Assembly: GCF_009720775.1 (NCBI RefSeq)
Contig: NZ_WNKW01000004.1
Span: 124,001 to 188,000 of the forward strand
Reading direction: 5' to 3'
Length of the DNA: 64,000 nt
Source of the DNA: Pseudoduganella danionis
Lineage (GTDB): Bacteria; Pseudomonadota; Gammaproteobacteria; Burkholderiales; Burkholderiaceae_D
The position numbers and the translations under genes are program-made. This document shows positions 15,801 to 24,917 of the stretch, piece by piece (positions within the stretch are counted from its first letter, which is position 1; each line of letters begins with the position of its first letter). The notes below the pieces were generated by a model. The model saw only the letters and a list, made by a program, of their open reading frames with translations, was not told the DNA's origin and did not search any database.

Positions 15801-17828
15801 TTACCACATATTGACGCGTTCTTTCGGCGCCAAATACATTTTATCGCCGGGTTTTACCTCAAAAGCGTTGTAAAAACCGGCTTGATTACGCAGCGTGCCA
15901 TTGGCGCGGAAGCGGTCCGGCGAGTGCGGATCGGCTTTCAGATAAACGATTTGCTGGGCATCGCGGATCTTGCTGCGCCATACCTGGGCAAAGCCCATGT
16001 AGAAGCGCTGGTCGCCCGTCAGGCCGTCGATCACGGGTGCGGGCTGGCCTTGCAGTGACAACTGGTAAGCTTTGTAGGCAATCGCCGCACCGGAATTGTC
16101 GGCAATGTTCTCGCCCAGCGTCAGCTCGCCATTCACGCGGTAACCGGGCAGCGGGCTGAACGCGTTGTACTGCTTGACCAGCATCTTGCTGCGCGCGGCG
16201 AAGTTTTTGTGATCGGCTGCCGTCCACCAGTCGCGCAGATTGCCGTCGCCATCATACTGGGCGCCCTGATCGTCGAAGCCGTGGCTGATTTCATGGCCGA
16301 TTACGGCACCGATGGCGCCGTAGTTAACCGCATCATCGGCTTCCGCATTGAAGAACGGCGGCTGCAGGATCACGGCCGGGAACACGATTTCGTTGAGTTC
16401 AGGGTTGTAATAGGCGTTCACCGTCTGCGGTGTCATGCCCCACTCGGCACGGTCGATAGGCTTGCCCAGCTTGTTCACTTCCTTGGCATACTCGAAAGCG
16501 TGCGAACGCTGCACATTGCCCACCAGATCATCGGCCTTGACCGTCAGCGCCGAATAGTCACGCCACTTGTCGGGATAGCCTATCTTCACCATGAACTTGG
16601 ACAGCTTGTCCTGCGCCTGCTGCTTGGTGGCAGGCCCCATCCAGTCCAGCGTCGTGATGCTTTGCCTGAAAGCGGCCAGCAGGTTCTGCACCAGCGCTTC
16701 CATGCGCGCCTTGCGTTCGGCCGGGAAGTACTGCTGCACATACAGCTTGCCCAGACTTTCACCGAGCGCGCCATCGGTCGCGTTGACGGCGCGCTTCCAG
16801 CGCGGCTGCTGTTCCTTCACATCGCTGAGCACCGTGCCATAGAAGGCAAAATTCTCGCGCGCAAACGGCTGCGACAGATAGGCCGCATGGGCATGGATCA
16901 CCTGCCAGCGGAAATACGCCTGCCAAGTGGCCAGCGGCGTAGTTTGCAGCAGCCCGTTCACGCCCTTGATAAAGCTGGGCTGGCTCACGATCACGTAATC
17001 GACCTTGCCGCCTATGCCAGTATCGGCCAGCCAGGTGGTCCAGTCGAAACCGGGCGCCAGCTTGTTCAGCTGGGCCAGCGGCACCTTGTTGTAGGCTTTG
17101 ACAGGATCGCGCAGCGCCACTTTGTCCCACTGCAGCTTGGCTAGCGCCGTTTCCAGCGCAACGATGGCGCGTGCCTCGGCATCGGGCTGGGTGCTGCCGG
17201 CCAGCGCCAGCATGCGACTCACATGCTGCTGGTATTTGGCCAGCGTGTCGGCCATCTTGCGGTCCGACTTTTTCAGATAGTAGTCGCGGTCCGGCAGGCT
17301 CAGGCCATCCTGAGCGAGATCGGCCACGTAGCGCGTGGAATCCTTGTTGTCTTGATGGATCAGGAAGCCGAACGGCGCCGTCACACCGAGTCGGTGGTAA
17401 TGGGCAAACAGTGCTGGCAACTGGGCCTTGTCACGCAAGGCGGCCACCCGGTCCAGCTCTGGCTGGATGGGACTCAGGCCCAGTTGCTCCAGCCGCGCTT
17501 CATCCATATAGCTGGCGTAGAAATCGCCAATGCGCTGGGCATCGCTGCCAGCCTGCTTGTTGCTGTCATTCGCCGCCGCTTCGATCAGGGCGCGCAGCTG
17601 CGGCTTGGTGTCGTCATCGAGTTTTTCGAACGAGCCCCAGCTCGATTTATCGGCCGGGATTTCCGTCTGCGCCAGCCAGCGGCCATTCACGTGATTAAAG
17701 AAATCATCCTGCGCACGCACACTGGTATCGGCACCGGCACGGTCCACGCCGGCCAGTTTGGGCTGGGCCTGTACGCCGGCCGTGGCCAGCAGCCCCAGCA
17801 TCAATGCACTCAACAGATAGGTTTTCAA
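15801..17828 (-). CDS. M13 family zinc metallopeptidase, copy B
   Basis: 675 residues. The chosen start is TTG at 17828: GGGAG sits at proper spacing before it, and it gives a signal peptide (first residues read as MKTYLLSALMLGLLATAGVQA) aligned with those of copies A and C. A longer frame to 17909 would add an unlikely tail. The zinc motif is His512-Glu-x-x-His516, with LGENIADNSG downstream. By eye it is very close to copy A in the catalytic half (NAYYNPELNEIVFPA) and more diverged in the N-terminal half. The gap to copy A is about 90 bp, with no strong terminator between. Confidence 0.9.
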   Translation of the reverse strand: MKTYLLSALMLGLLATAGVQAQPKLAGVDRAGADTSVRAQDDFFNHVNGRWLAQTEIPADKSSWGSFEKLDDDTKPQLRALIEAAANDSNKQAGSDAQRIGDFYASYMDEARLEQLGLSPIQPELDRVAALRDKAQLPALFAHYHRLGVTAPFGFLIHQDNKDSTRYVADLAQDGLSLPDRDYYLKKSDRKMADTLAKYQQHVSRMLALAGSTQPDAEARAIVALETALAKLQWDKVALRDPVKAYNKVPLAQLNKLAPGFDWTTWLADTGIGGKVDYVIVSQPSFIKGVNGLLQTTPLATWQAYFRWQVIHAHAAYLSQPFARENFAFYGTVLSDVKEQQPRWKRAVNATDGALGESLGKLYVQQYFPAERKARMEALVQNLLAAFRQSITTLDWMGPATKQQAQDKLSKFMVKIGYPDKWRDYSALTVKADDLVGNVQRSHAFEYAKEVNKLGKPIDRAEWGMTPQTVNAYYNPELNEIVFPAVILQPPFFNAEADDAVNYGAIGAVIGHEISHGFDDQGAQYDGDGNLRDWWTAADHKNFAARSKMLVKQYNAFSPLPGYRVNGELTLGENIADNSGAAIAYKAYQLSLQGQPAPVIDGLTGDQRFYMGFAQVWRSKIRDAQQIVYLKADPHSPDRFRANGTLRNQAGFYNAFEVKPGDKMYLAPKERVNMW

Positions 17829-17886
17829 AGCGGACTCCCGTGATGGACGGTGAAGGAATGGAACATAGCAAAGGCAGAACAATAAC

Positions 17887-17924
17887 AAAAAGGCCACGGT
17901 ATGTGTCATACCGTGGCCTTTTTT
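17887..17924. terminator. Bidirectional intrinsic terminator between M13 copies B and C
   Basis: A long stem AAAAGGCCACGGTAT / ATACCGTGGCCTTTT closes on a 5-nt loop and has A/T runs on both sides. It lies just after the stop of copy C, so copy C and copy B are likely separate transcripts. Confidence 0.88.
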
Positions 17925-17939
17925 ATTGCGTGGAAACGA

Positions 17940-19973
17940 TTACCAGATATTTACCCGCTGTTCCGGCGCAACATACATCTTGTCGCCCGGCTGCACGCCG
18001 AACGCTTCATAGAAGCCGGCCTGATTGACCAGCGTGCCATTGGCGCGGAACTGGCCCGGCGAGTGCGGATCGGTCTTGATCAGCACGATCTGCTGCTTGT
18101 CGCGTACTTTGGCGCGCCACACTTGCGCAAAGCCCATGTAGAAGCGCTGGTCGCCCGTCAGGCCATCGATCACGGGGGCAGGTTTGCCACCCAGCGACAG
18201 CTTGTACGCCTTGTAGGCAATGGCCAGACCGGAGTTGTCGGCGATGTTCTCGCCCAGCGTCAGTGCACCGTTCACGTTATAGCCTTTGACAGGGCTGTAG
18301 GCGTCGTACTGCTTGACCAGCGCATCCGTCTTCAGCTTGAAGTTGGCGCGGTCCTGCTTGCTCCACCAGTCGCGCAGATTGCCGTCGCCATCGGACTGGC
18401 TACCCTTGTCGTCGAAACCGTGGCTGATTTCATGACCGATCACGGCACCAATGGCGCCATAGTTGACGGCATCATCAGCGCGCGCATCGAAGAATGGCGG
18501 TTGCAGTATCGCGGCCGGGAACACGATTTCATTTTTCGACGGGTTGTAATACGCATTCACCGTCTGCGGCGTCATGCCCCATTCTTCACGGTCGACCGGC
18601 TTGCCCAGTTTCTCCACCATGCGCTGGTAGGAGAAAGTCGTCGCGCGCATGGAGTTACCGATCAGGTCATTCTTCTTGACGGCCAGCGCACTGTAGTCGC
18701 GCCATTTGTTCGGGTAGCCGATTTTCGGCGTGAACTTGGCCAGCTTGGCCTGCGCTTCCGTCTTGGTTTCAGGGCTCATCCAGTCCAGCGCATCGATGCT
18801 GGTCTTGTAGGAAGCCAGCAGATTCTGCACCAGCACTTCCATGCGAGCCTTGCGCTCAGGCGGGAAATGCTGCGCCACGTACAGCTTGCCCAGCACTTCA
18901 CCGAGGCTGCCCTCCACCAGACTGACGGCCGACTTCCAGCGCGGCGGCTTGACGGCCACGCCCGTCAGCACGGTGCTGAAGAAGGCGAAATGGGCATCGG
19001 CGAAATCATGCGACAGATACGGCGATGCACGGCGCAGCAGCGTCCATTCGAAGTAAGCCTTCCACGTGGCCAGTTCGGTCTTCTCCATCACGCTGTTCAG
19101 CGCCGTGAGGTAGCTAGGCTGGTTGACGATCACGTAATCGGTCTTGCCGGCCACGCCCGCTGCGGCCAAAGCGCCCTGCCAGTCATAGCCGGGCGACAGC
19201 GCGGCCAGTTCCTGCAAGCCCATCTTGTTGTAGCGTTTGACGGGATCGCGGTTCTCGACTTTGGTCCACTGCACTTCGGCCAGCGCCGTTTCCAGTGCCA
19301 CGATGGCTTTCGCGCTGGCTTCCGGCTCGCTATGGCCGGCCAGCTTAAGGATGTGGGCGATGTGGGCCTGATACTTGGCCAGCACGCTGGCCATTTCGGC
19401 GTCATCTTTTTTCAGATAGTAGTCCCGGTCGGGCAGACCCAGACCGCTCTGGGAAATACCCACCGCGTACATGGTGGAGGCACGCGCGTCCTGGCTCACA
19501 TAGATGCCGTAAGGCGTGCTCACGCCGATTTCGCTCAGGTGGGCGATCAGGCGCGGGAAGGCTTTCTTGTCCTTGATGCCGCGGATGTGATTGAGTTCGC
19601 CCGCGAGCGGTTTCACGCCCAGCGCATCGAGCTGCTTCTCGTCCATGAAGCTGGCATACAGATCACCGATCTTCTGCGCATCGCTGCCAGCCTTGTGTTT
19701 CTTGTCGGCGTCGGCCGCTTCGATAATGCTGCGCAGTTGCGGCAGCACGTCGTCGCGCAGCTTGGCAAACGTGCCCCAGCTGGATTTGTCTTCAGGGATT
19801 TCGGTGGTTTTCAGCCACGTACCATTCAGGTACTGGAAGAAGTCATCCTGCGCGCGTACGCTGCGGTCGATGAACTGGGTGTCGATGCCCGAAATCGGCG
19901 CCGCATCATGGGCGCTGGCAAAAGCAGCCATCAGGCTCAGGGCCAGCGTGCTCACAACAAAACGTGTTTTCAA
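17940..19973 (-). CDS. M13 family zinc metallopeptidase, copy C
   Basis: 677 residues with a signal peptide MKTRFVVSTLALSLMAAFASA. The zinc motif is His514-Glu-x-x-His518 (VIGHEISHGFDDKGSQ), with ENIAD and a C-terminal VNIW tail. It is the most diverged of the three copies in the N-terminal domain. Its start is only 12 bp from the stop of the TonB-dependent receptor upstream, so the two are almost certainly co-transcribed; a peptide-uptake or peptide-processing partnership is inferred from this. Confidence 0.92.
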   Translation of the reverse strand: MKTRFVVSTLALSLMAAFASAHDAAPISGIDTQFIDRSVRAQDDFFQYLNGTWLKTTEIPEDKSSWGTFAKLRDDVLPQLRSIIEAADADKKHKAGSDAQKIGDLYASFMDEKQLDALGVKPLAGELNHIRGIKDKKAFPRLIAHLSEIGVSTPYGIYVSQDARASTMYAVGISQSGLGLPDRDYYLKKDDAEMASVLAKYQAHIAHILKLAGHSEPEASAKAIVALETALAEVQWTKVENRDPVKRYNKMGLQELAALSPGYDWQGALAAAGVAGKTDYVIVNQPSYLTALNSVMEKTELATWKAYFEWTLLRRASPYLSHDFADAHFAFFSTVLTGVAVKPPRWKSAVSLVEGSLGEVLGKLYVAQHFPPERKARMEVLVQNLLASYKTSIDALDWMSPETKTEAQAKLAKFTPKIGYPNKWRDYSALAVKKNDLIGNSMRATTFSYQRMVEKLGKPVDREEWGMTPQTVNAYYNPSKNEIVFPAAILQPPFFDARADDAVNYGAIGAVIGHEISHGFDDKGSQSDGDGNLRDWWSKQDRANFKLKTDALVKQYDAYSPVKGYNVNGALTLGENIADNSGLAIAYKAYKLSLGGKPAPVIDGLTGDQRFYMGFAQVWRAKVRDKQQIVLIKTDPHSPGQFRANGTLVNQAGFYEAFGVQPGDKMYVAPEQRVNIW

Positions 19974-19985
19974 TTGAGGTCTCCG

Positions 19986-22205
19986 TTAGAACTTCAGTTC
20001 GTATTTGACGCTCCAGGCCACATAGGTCTGGTTGCTGGTGTAGGCTGCTTGTGACAGCCCGTTGGTGGTGACGATATTGCTACCGAGCGCGCTTTCCGCC
20101 ATCAGGTTATTGGCCGAGATGCGTAGCTGCTGCAGGCTGTCGATTTTCCACAGGCCGTAGACATCGAACGAGCGCTTGCGGCTGGTGCCGATTTCCTGCG
20201 TCAGACTGCTCTGCACCAGCGTCGGTGCGGTCCAGTTCATATTCGCGCCCAGCGTCAGCGGCAGCGCCTTCATGCGGTAATCCATGCCCAGATTGGCGGT
20301 CTGCTTGGGCTGCGAGTCCAGATGGTTGTTCGGGCCGGGAATGTCGTCCACGCTGGACCAGAAGCGGCTGTAGTTGGAACGCAGATCGATGGCCGGGCCC
20401 TGCTGCAGCAATTCCTGCAGCTGGAACTTGGCTTCCAGTTCTATGCCCTTGGTGCGGGCATGGCCGATGTTCTGCGGCGTGGAGACCCAGCGTAGCCCGG
20501 TCGAGGTCTGTTCCTGCTGCACGACACGGCGGATCAGATTATCGATGTTACGGACAAAGCCCGTTGCGCTGATGATGCCGCTGCGGCCCACATAATGTTC
20601 ATAGGCCAGATCGAGGCCGGTGGCCAGTTCCGGCTTCAGGTTCGGATTGCCCGTGCGGTCGGGACGGGTGGCGCTATTCAGGCGTGCGATCGATGGCAGC
20701 GCAATCAGGTCCTGCACATTGGCCGCCTTGTAGCTACGCGTCAGACTGGCGCGCAACTGGTCCTTCTCGCGGCCCGGGATGCGGTACACCGCATGCAGCA
20801 AGGGACTGAACACGCTGCTGCTGTTGTTGATATCGCCCGTAGCGCGGCTGCTGGTGGTGCGTATGCCTTCCCAGCGCAAGCCGCCATAACCCGACCATTG
20901 CGAGGAGATATCCCATTCATCCTGTGCGTACAGGGCCAGACGGCGGCTATCGGCCGTCAGGTTATCGCCCGATTCGGCAAACTGCGGCACGCCGTTCTGG
21001 TCGACCGATACCTTGGTTTCCACACGGTGGCCCAGTTCCACATCCCAGCCCGCGGCCAGACCGTGGTTGCGGCCCAGCGGCGTGGTGTATTTGCCGCCGC
21101 TATTGAAACTGTGCTCGCGCACGGACGAGGTATCGCTAAAGCTGTCCTGCAACTTGCCCGCGCCATCGTACTGGGCGCGCTGGGTATCGTTATCGCTGCT
21201 GCCATGACCGAAGCCGAACTTCACATCGAGCTTGGAGGCGCCTTCCAGCTTGTGGATCCAGTTACCGAAGCCGCGCATAAAAGTGCCCGAGTAATGGGTC
21301 TTGCTCAGCGCCGCCACATATTCGGGCGGCTGCTGCAAGGCTGGCGGCACCAGTCCCGTGTTCTGGCCCAGATCGCTGCGCGCATCGCCATGACTGCGGA
21401 AACTCATGATGAAGGGCTGGAAGTTGAGCGTATCGCCCCCCTCGAATTTATACGACAGGCGCGGCGTGAAGTGCACGCCATAGGCCGTGCGGCGGCTCTG
21501 ATCAAGTACGTTCTGGTCCTTGAGCACCACGCCATCGGCGCGGGTGTCGCGGTTATAGGTCAGGGTGTTATCGTGGGGCAGATTTTCGAACAGCGATGCC
21601 GACAGCAGATAGGTGAGCTGGCCCACTTTGCCGGGCGCCGTCAGCGATACGTTCGGCGCATGGCGGCCCTGTTCTATGGTGTCGGTCAGCTTGAGCTGCT
21701 TGTCGCGCTGCTGGTAGCCATCGCGCAGCACGATGTTGATGGTGCCGGCAATCGCTTGCGCGCTGTGTTCAGCCACAGGGCCGCGCATGATTTCTACCCG
21801 CTCCACCTGATCGGGCGACAGCGATTCCATGGAAAAACCGGCCGGCGGCCGTTCGCCATTCAGCAGCACCTGGGTATAGCCATTGCCCATGCCGCGCATG
21901 CGCACATCACCGCCACGGCCGGGACGGCCACCGAGCGTCACGCCGGGCAAGCGCTTGAGCACATCGCCCAGATTGCTGTCGCCATTGCGGTCCAGCTCTT
22001 CGCGGCTAAAAATCTGTTTGCCGGCAACGGAGTTGCGGCGCTCATCGAGATCGCTCGCGCGTCCACCCGTGACATTCACCTGTTGCACGGGCTTGCCGTC
22101 CGGTCCCAGCAGGGGCTTGCTGGCGGAGCCGCCCAGTTCGTTTTGCGCGATCGCATTGGACGCGCCCAGCAGTGCCATACAGGCGTAAGGAATCAGTTTG
22201 CTCAT
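19986..22205 (-). CDS. TonB-dependent outer-membrane receptor
   Basis: 739 residues. Signal peptide 1-20 (ending NAIAQ). The plug domain is at about 40-160 and contains LGDVLKRLPGVTLGG and VERVEIMRGPVAEHSAQAIAGTINI (split here). A 22-strand-type barrel follows and ends in Leu-Lys-Phe. No CarboxypepD_reg or signalling domain is present. The TonB box is likely within the first ~40 mature residues (QQVNVTGG). The fold is that of siderophore/peptide receptors such as FepA/PfeA, but the linked M13 peptidase gene argues for a peptide-related substrate. The substrate is unknown. Confidence 0.88.
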   Translation of the reverse strand: MSKLIPYACMALLGASNAIAQNELGGSASKPLLGPDGKPVQQVNVTGGRASDLDERRNSVAGKQIFSREELDRNGDSNLGDVLKRLPGVTLGGRPGRGGDVRMRGMGNGYTQVLLNGERPPAGFSMESLSPDQVERVEIMRGPVAEHSAQAIAGTINIVLRDGYQQRDKQLKLTDTIEQGRHAPNVSLTAPGKVGQLTYLLSASLFENLPHDNTLTYNRDTRADGVVLKDQNVLDQSRRTAYGVHFTPRLSYKFEGGDTLNFQPFIMSFRSHGDARSDLGQNTGLVPPALQQPPEYVAALSKTHYSGTFMRGFGNWIHKLEGASKLDVKFGFGHGSSDNDTQRAQYDGAGKLQDSFSDTSSVREHSFNSGGKYTTPLGRNHGLAAGWDVELGHRVETKVSVDQNGVPQFAESGDNLTADSRRLALYAQDEWDISSQWSGYGGLRWEGIRTTSSRATGDINNSSSVFSPLLHAVYRIPGREKDQLRASLTRSYKAANVQDLIALPSIARLNSATRPDRTGNPNLKPELATGLDLAYEHYVGRSGIISATGFVRNIDNLIRRVVQQEQTSTGLRWVSTPQNIGHARTKGIELEAKFQLQELLQQGPAIDLRSNYSRFWSSVDDIPGPNNHLDSQPKQTANLGMDYRMKALPLTLGANMNWTAPTLVQSSLTQEIGTSRKRSFDVYGLWKIDSLQQLRISANNLMAESALGSNIVTTNGLSQAAYTSNQTYVAWSVKYELKF

Positions 22206-22323
22206 AGGGCCGCTATTTTACTGGCAGCCCTCAGGACAAACGCATACCGTCGCAGAATGTTACTTTACGATACACAGCCGCTGGCAGCAGCCGTGCTCAG
22301 CCTTAGTTTTAGCTGTTATTTCA

Positions 22324-22920
22324 TCAGCCACCACCACCGGGCATGTGCAGGTTCAGGCTGCTGCCACCGGGGCCGCTGATACTGGCGCCGCCACCGCCAC
22401 GCCGGCCGCCGCCATGACGCCCGTCGCCGCCTTCTTCGCGGCGCGGGCCAGCACCAGCGCCACCGCCACCGCCATGCTCAGGCACGCGTAGCAACTGCTC
22501 GGCCACCAGTTGCACCACCGTCTGACGCTGGCTTTCGCTCAGCGCATCATTGACGGTCAGCCACCATTCGCGCAACAGCTTTTCCTCGTTCGCGGCCGAG
22601 GCCGCTTCTGCTTCGACGGCGCGGGCCAGATCGCGCAGTTCCACATTCGTGCCCTTCAGGCCATCCTGCAAGGCCGATTGCATCTGTTCGCGCCGGCTCT
22701 GGCGTTCGCGCAACAGGTTGCGCGTCTTGTTCTCCGTCTGCTGCCACAGGATCAGCTGGTTGCTGTTCAGGTTGAGCGACTTTTTCAGCTCGGCAGCCAT
22801 GGGCAAATAATCCTCGGCGCGCATTTCCATCGCTGGCAAAGCCCAGGCAGGCGCCAGCGCAGCGCCCAGCACCAGCGCGGCCATACTACGGCGCCAGCCC
22901 CTCTTCATTCTTGCTTGCAT
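22324..22920 (-). CDS. Periplasmic helical protein with Gly-rich tail
   Basis: 198 residues from the ATG at 22920 (GGAG five bases upstream). A signal peptide covers about residues 1-30. The middle (40-150) is helical and charged, with LNLNSNQLILWQQTENKTRNLLRERQSRREQMQ, faintly like Spy/CpxP LTxxQ proteins. The last ~55 residues are Gly/Arg-rich (GGGGGAGAG, RHGGGRRGGGG) and end MPGGGG. I do not recognise a specific family. It is encoded 118 bp upstream of the receptor on the same strand and may be its operon leader gene. Confidence 0.6.
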   Translation of the reverse strand: MQARMKRGWRRSMAALVLGAALAPAWALPAMEMRAEDYLPMAAELKKSLNLNSNQLILWQQTENKTRNLLRERQSRREQMQSALQDGLKGTNVELRDLARAVEAEAASAANEEKLLREWWLTVNDALSESQRQTVVQLVAEQLLRVPEHGGGGGAGAGPRREEGGDGRHGGGRRGGGGASISGPGGSSLNLHMPGGGG

Positions 22921-22936
22921 ACACACTCCATCACTT

Positions 22937-22986
22937 GGGGTCAGGTCGGGCAAAGGGGCCTCTGCACCAACGCCCGACCTGACCCC
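22937..22986. repeat. 15-bp inverted repeat (REP-like)
   Basis: GGGGTCAGGTCGGGC (22937-22951) and its exact complement (22972-22986) are separated by 20 nt. The GGGGTCAGGTC core is of the kind seen in REP-type palindromes of proteobacteria. It lies between the start of the Gly-rich protein gene and an intrinsic terminator on the same strand. Confidence 0.6.
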
Positions 22987-22991
22987 GCCGT

Positions 22992-23022
22992 AAAAAAAAA
23001 AGCCTGCGCTTGGGGCGCAGGC
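22992..23022 (-). terminator. Intrinsic terminator in the leader of the minus-strand operon
   Basis: GCCTGCGC (23002-23009) pairs with GCGCAGGC (23015-23022). On the minus strand it is followed by ten U. No minus-strand gene lies to its right within the adjacent region, so it either ends a small RNA or attenuates transcription into the Gly-rich gene. Confidence 0.75.
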
Positions 23023-23341
23023 GGAAAACCACTTCAGGGTAGAGAGAAATACGAGTTCAGTGTAGGCCGCGTTTTCGCAGGCGGAAGGGCTTCTTACATT
23101 TGCTTACCGACCTTTACGCCATCTATACAAGCTGCAAGAAATTGCAAATTTATTAGCCGCCTAGACGCTGCTGGTGTGCCGGTTTTGTCAAGCCGGGCCG
23201 TGGTAAATCCGGGTAAAGGTATAAATCATTTCGTGACGGCTAAAACGCTTTCCGGAAATCAGGTTTATACTGAAATCCAGCACGTTGCCGCGAATACTCA
23301 AGGGCGGCCACTGCACTCTGCAACATTAGATAGGTGGCAAT
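23023..23341. other. Intergenic region before the S41 protease gene
   Basis: 319 bp without a recognised gene. It must contain the plus-strand promoter of the S41 gene and, if the terminator at 22992 is used, a minus-strand promoter. I could not single out either with confidence. Confidence 0.5.
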
Positions 23342-24787
23342 ATGGGCAAGAAACTCAAGAATACTGGCCTGATCGGCCTCGGTGTCGTGGCCGGCATTGC
23401 CGTGTCGCTGCAATTCTCGGCCATGGCGCAAAAGCCGGTGGAACAGCCGCTGCCGCTGGAAGAATTGCGCCAACTGGCCGATGTGTACGGCCTGATCAAA
23501 TCGGACTATGTGGAAAAAGTCGATGACAAGAAGCTGCTGACGGAAGCCATTTCCGGCATGGTGGCTTCGCTCGATCCCCATTCCGCCTACCTCGACAAGC
23601 GCGCCTACGCCGAACTGCGCGAAGGTTCGCAAGGCAAGTTCGTCGGCCTCGGCATCGAGATCGGCGAAAGCGAAGATGGCTATATCAAAATCGTCGCGCC
23701 CATCGAAGATTCGCCGGCCTGGCGCGCCGGCATCAAGCCGGGCGACCTGATCAGCCGGCTCGACAACAGCCCCGTCAAAGGCATGAGTCTGGAAGACTCG
23801 ATCAAGAAAATGCGCGGCGAGCCCCATAGCAAAGTCAGCCTGACGGTGCTGCGCAAGGGCGAGCCGGAGCCGCTGGTATTCCAGCTCACGCGCGAAGAAA
23901 TCCAGCAGAAAAGCGTGAAGGGCAAAATCGTCGAACCCGGCTATGCCTGGCTGCGCATTGCCCAGTTCCAGGATCCCACGGTAGACGATCTGGCGGCCAA
24001 GATCACCGAACTGTACAAGCAGGACCCCAATCTGAAAGGGCTGGTGCTCGATCTGCGCAACGATCCGGGCGGCGTGCTGCAAGGCGCCATCGGCGTGGCG
24101 GCGGCCTTCCTGCCCAAAGATGCGGCCATCGTCTCGACCAATGGCCAGCTATCCGACTCCAAGCAGATTTTCTATGGCCGCCCCGAATACTATGCCGTGC
24201 ATAACGAGAGCGATGCATTGGCCAAGCTGCCCGCCGCCATCAAGCAGATCCCGCTGGCCGTGCTGGTCAACAGCGGTTCCGCCTCGGCGTCCGAAATCGT
24301 CGCCGGCGCACTGCAGGATTACAAACGGGCCCAGATCATCGGCAGCCAGACTTTTGGCAAGGGCAGCGTGCAGACCATACGCCAGCTCACGGCCGATACG
24401 GCCGTCAAGCTGACCACGGCGCGCTACTACACGCCGAACGGCCGCTCCATCCAGGCCAAGGGCATAGTGCCCGATCTGGCCGTGGACGAATATGCCGATG
24501 GCGACGGCCTGAATGCCCTGCGCCCGCGCGAAGCTGATCTGGACAAGCATCTGGTCAATGACCGCGATCAAGAAGGTGTGCGGGCGCGCCACGAAGAGCC
24601 GGAAGAGCAACTGCGTCTGGTGGCACAGGAGAAGAAGCGCAAGCCACTCGAATACGGCAGCGGCGAAGACTTCCAGCTACAGCAGGCGCTCAACCATCTG
24701 AAGGGCTTGCCCGTGCAGATGGCCAGACCGGAAACCAGAGTGGTGCAGGCTGGCGCAGCTTCCGCCGGCCATGGCGGCGGCAAATAA
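23342..24787 (+). CDS. S41 C-terminal processing protease (CtpA/Prc type)
   Basis: 481 residues. The N-terminus (LIGLGVVAGIAVSLQFSAMAQ) is a signal peptide or membrane anchor. A PDZ domain lies at about 95-175 (GLGIEIGESEDGYIKIV, SPAWRAGIKPGDLI). The protease core has Ser313 (NSGSASASEIV) and Lys340 (TFGKGSVQT) as the catalytic dyad. These enzymes trim or degrade periplasmic proteins from the C-terminus and process lipoproteins and cell-wall hydrolases. AGGTGG precedes the ATG. The last ~100 residues are charged and end in a Gly/His tail. Confidence 0.9.
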   Translation: MGKKLKNTGLIGLGVVAGIAVSLQFSAMAQKPVEQPLPLEELRQLADVYGLIKSDYVEKVDDKKLLTEAISGMVASLDPHSAYLDKRAYAELREGSQGKFVGLGIEIGESEDGYIKIVAPIEDSPAWRAGIKPGDLISRLDNSPVKGMSLEDSIKKMRGEPHSKVSLTVLRKGEPEPLVFQLTREEIQQKSVKGKIVEPGYAWLRIAQFQDPTVDDLAAKITELYKQDPNLKGLVLDLRNDPGGVLQGAIGVAAAFLPKDAAIVSTNGQLSDSKQIFYGRPEYYAVHNESDALAKLPAAIKQIPLAVLVNSGSASASEIVAGALQDYKRAQIIGSQTFGKGSVQTIRQLTADTAVKLTTARYYTPNGRSIQAKGIVPDLAVDEYADGDGLNALRPREADLDKHLVNDRDQEGVRARHEEPEEQLRLVAQEKKRKPLEYGSGEDFQLQQALNHLKGLPVQMARPETRVVQAGAASAGHGGGK

Positions 24788-24812
24788 GCCGTCTGAGGCT
24801 GTGGCTAAAATG

Positions 24813-24837
24813 GCGGCGCCTGCGGGGCGCCGCTTTT
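24813..24837 (+). terminator. Intrinsic terminator after the S41 gene
   Basis: GCGGCGCC (24813-24820) and GGCGCCGC (24826-24833) are followed by TTTT. Confidence 0.75.
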
Positions 24838-24917
24838 AATTTCGCCTATCGTGCAGTCATTGTGTAGAATTTGCGTCATTAATGGTGCAAGCCATTGCCT
24901 AATTTGAAAGTTTAACT

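Noticed and set aside
13766..22379. Very long open frames on the plus strand opposite the M13 and receptor genes (up to about 717 codons)
   Set aside because: They lie exactly antisense to well-supported genes. GC-rich third positions keep the opposite frame open. The predicted proteins are His/Gln/Arg-rich without domains.
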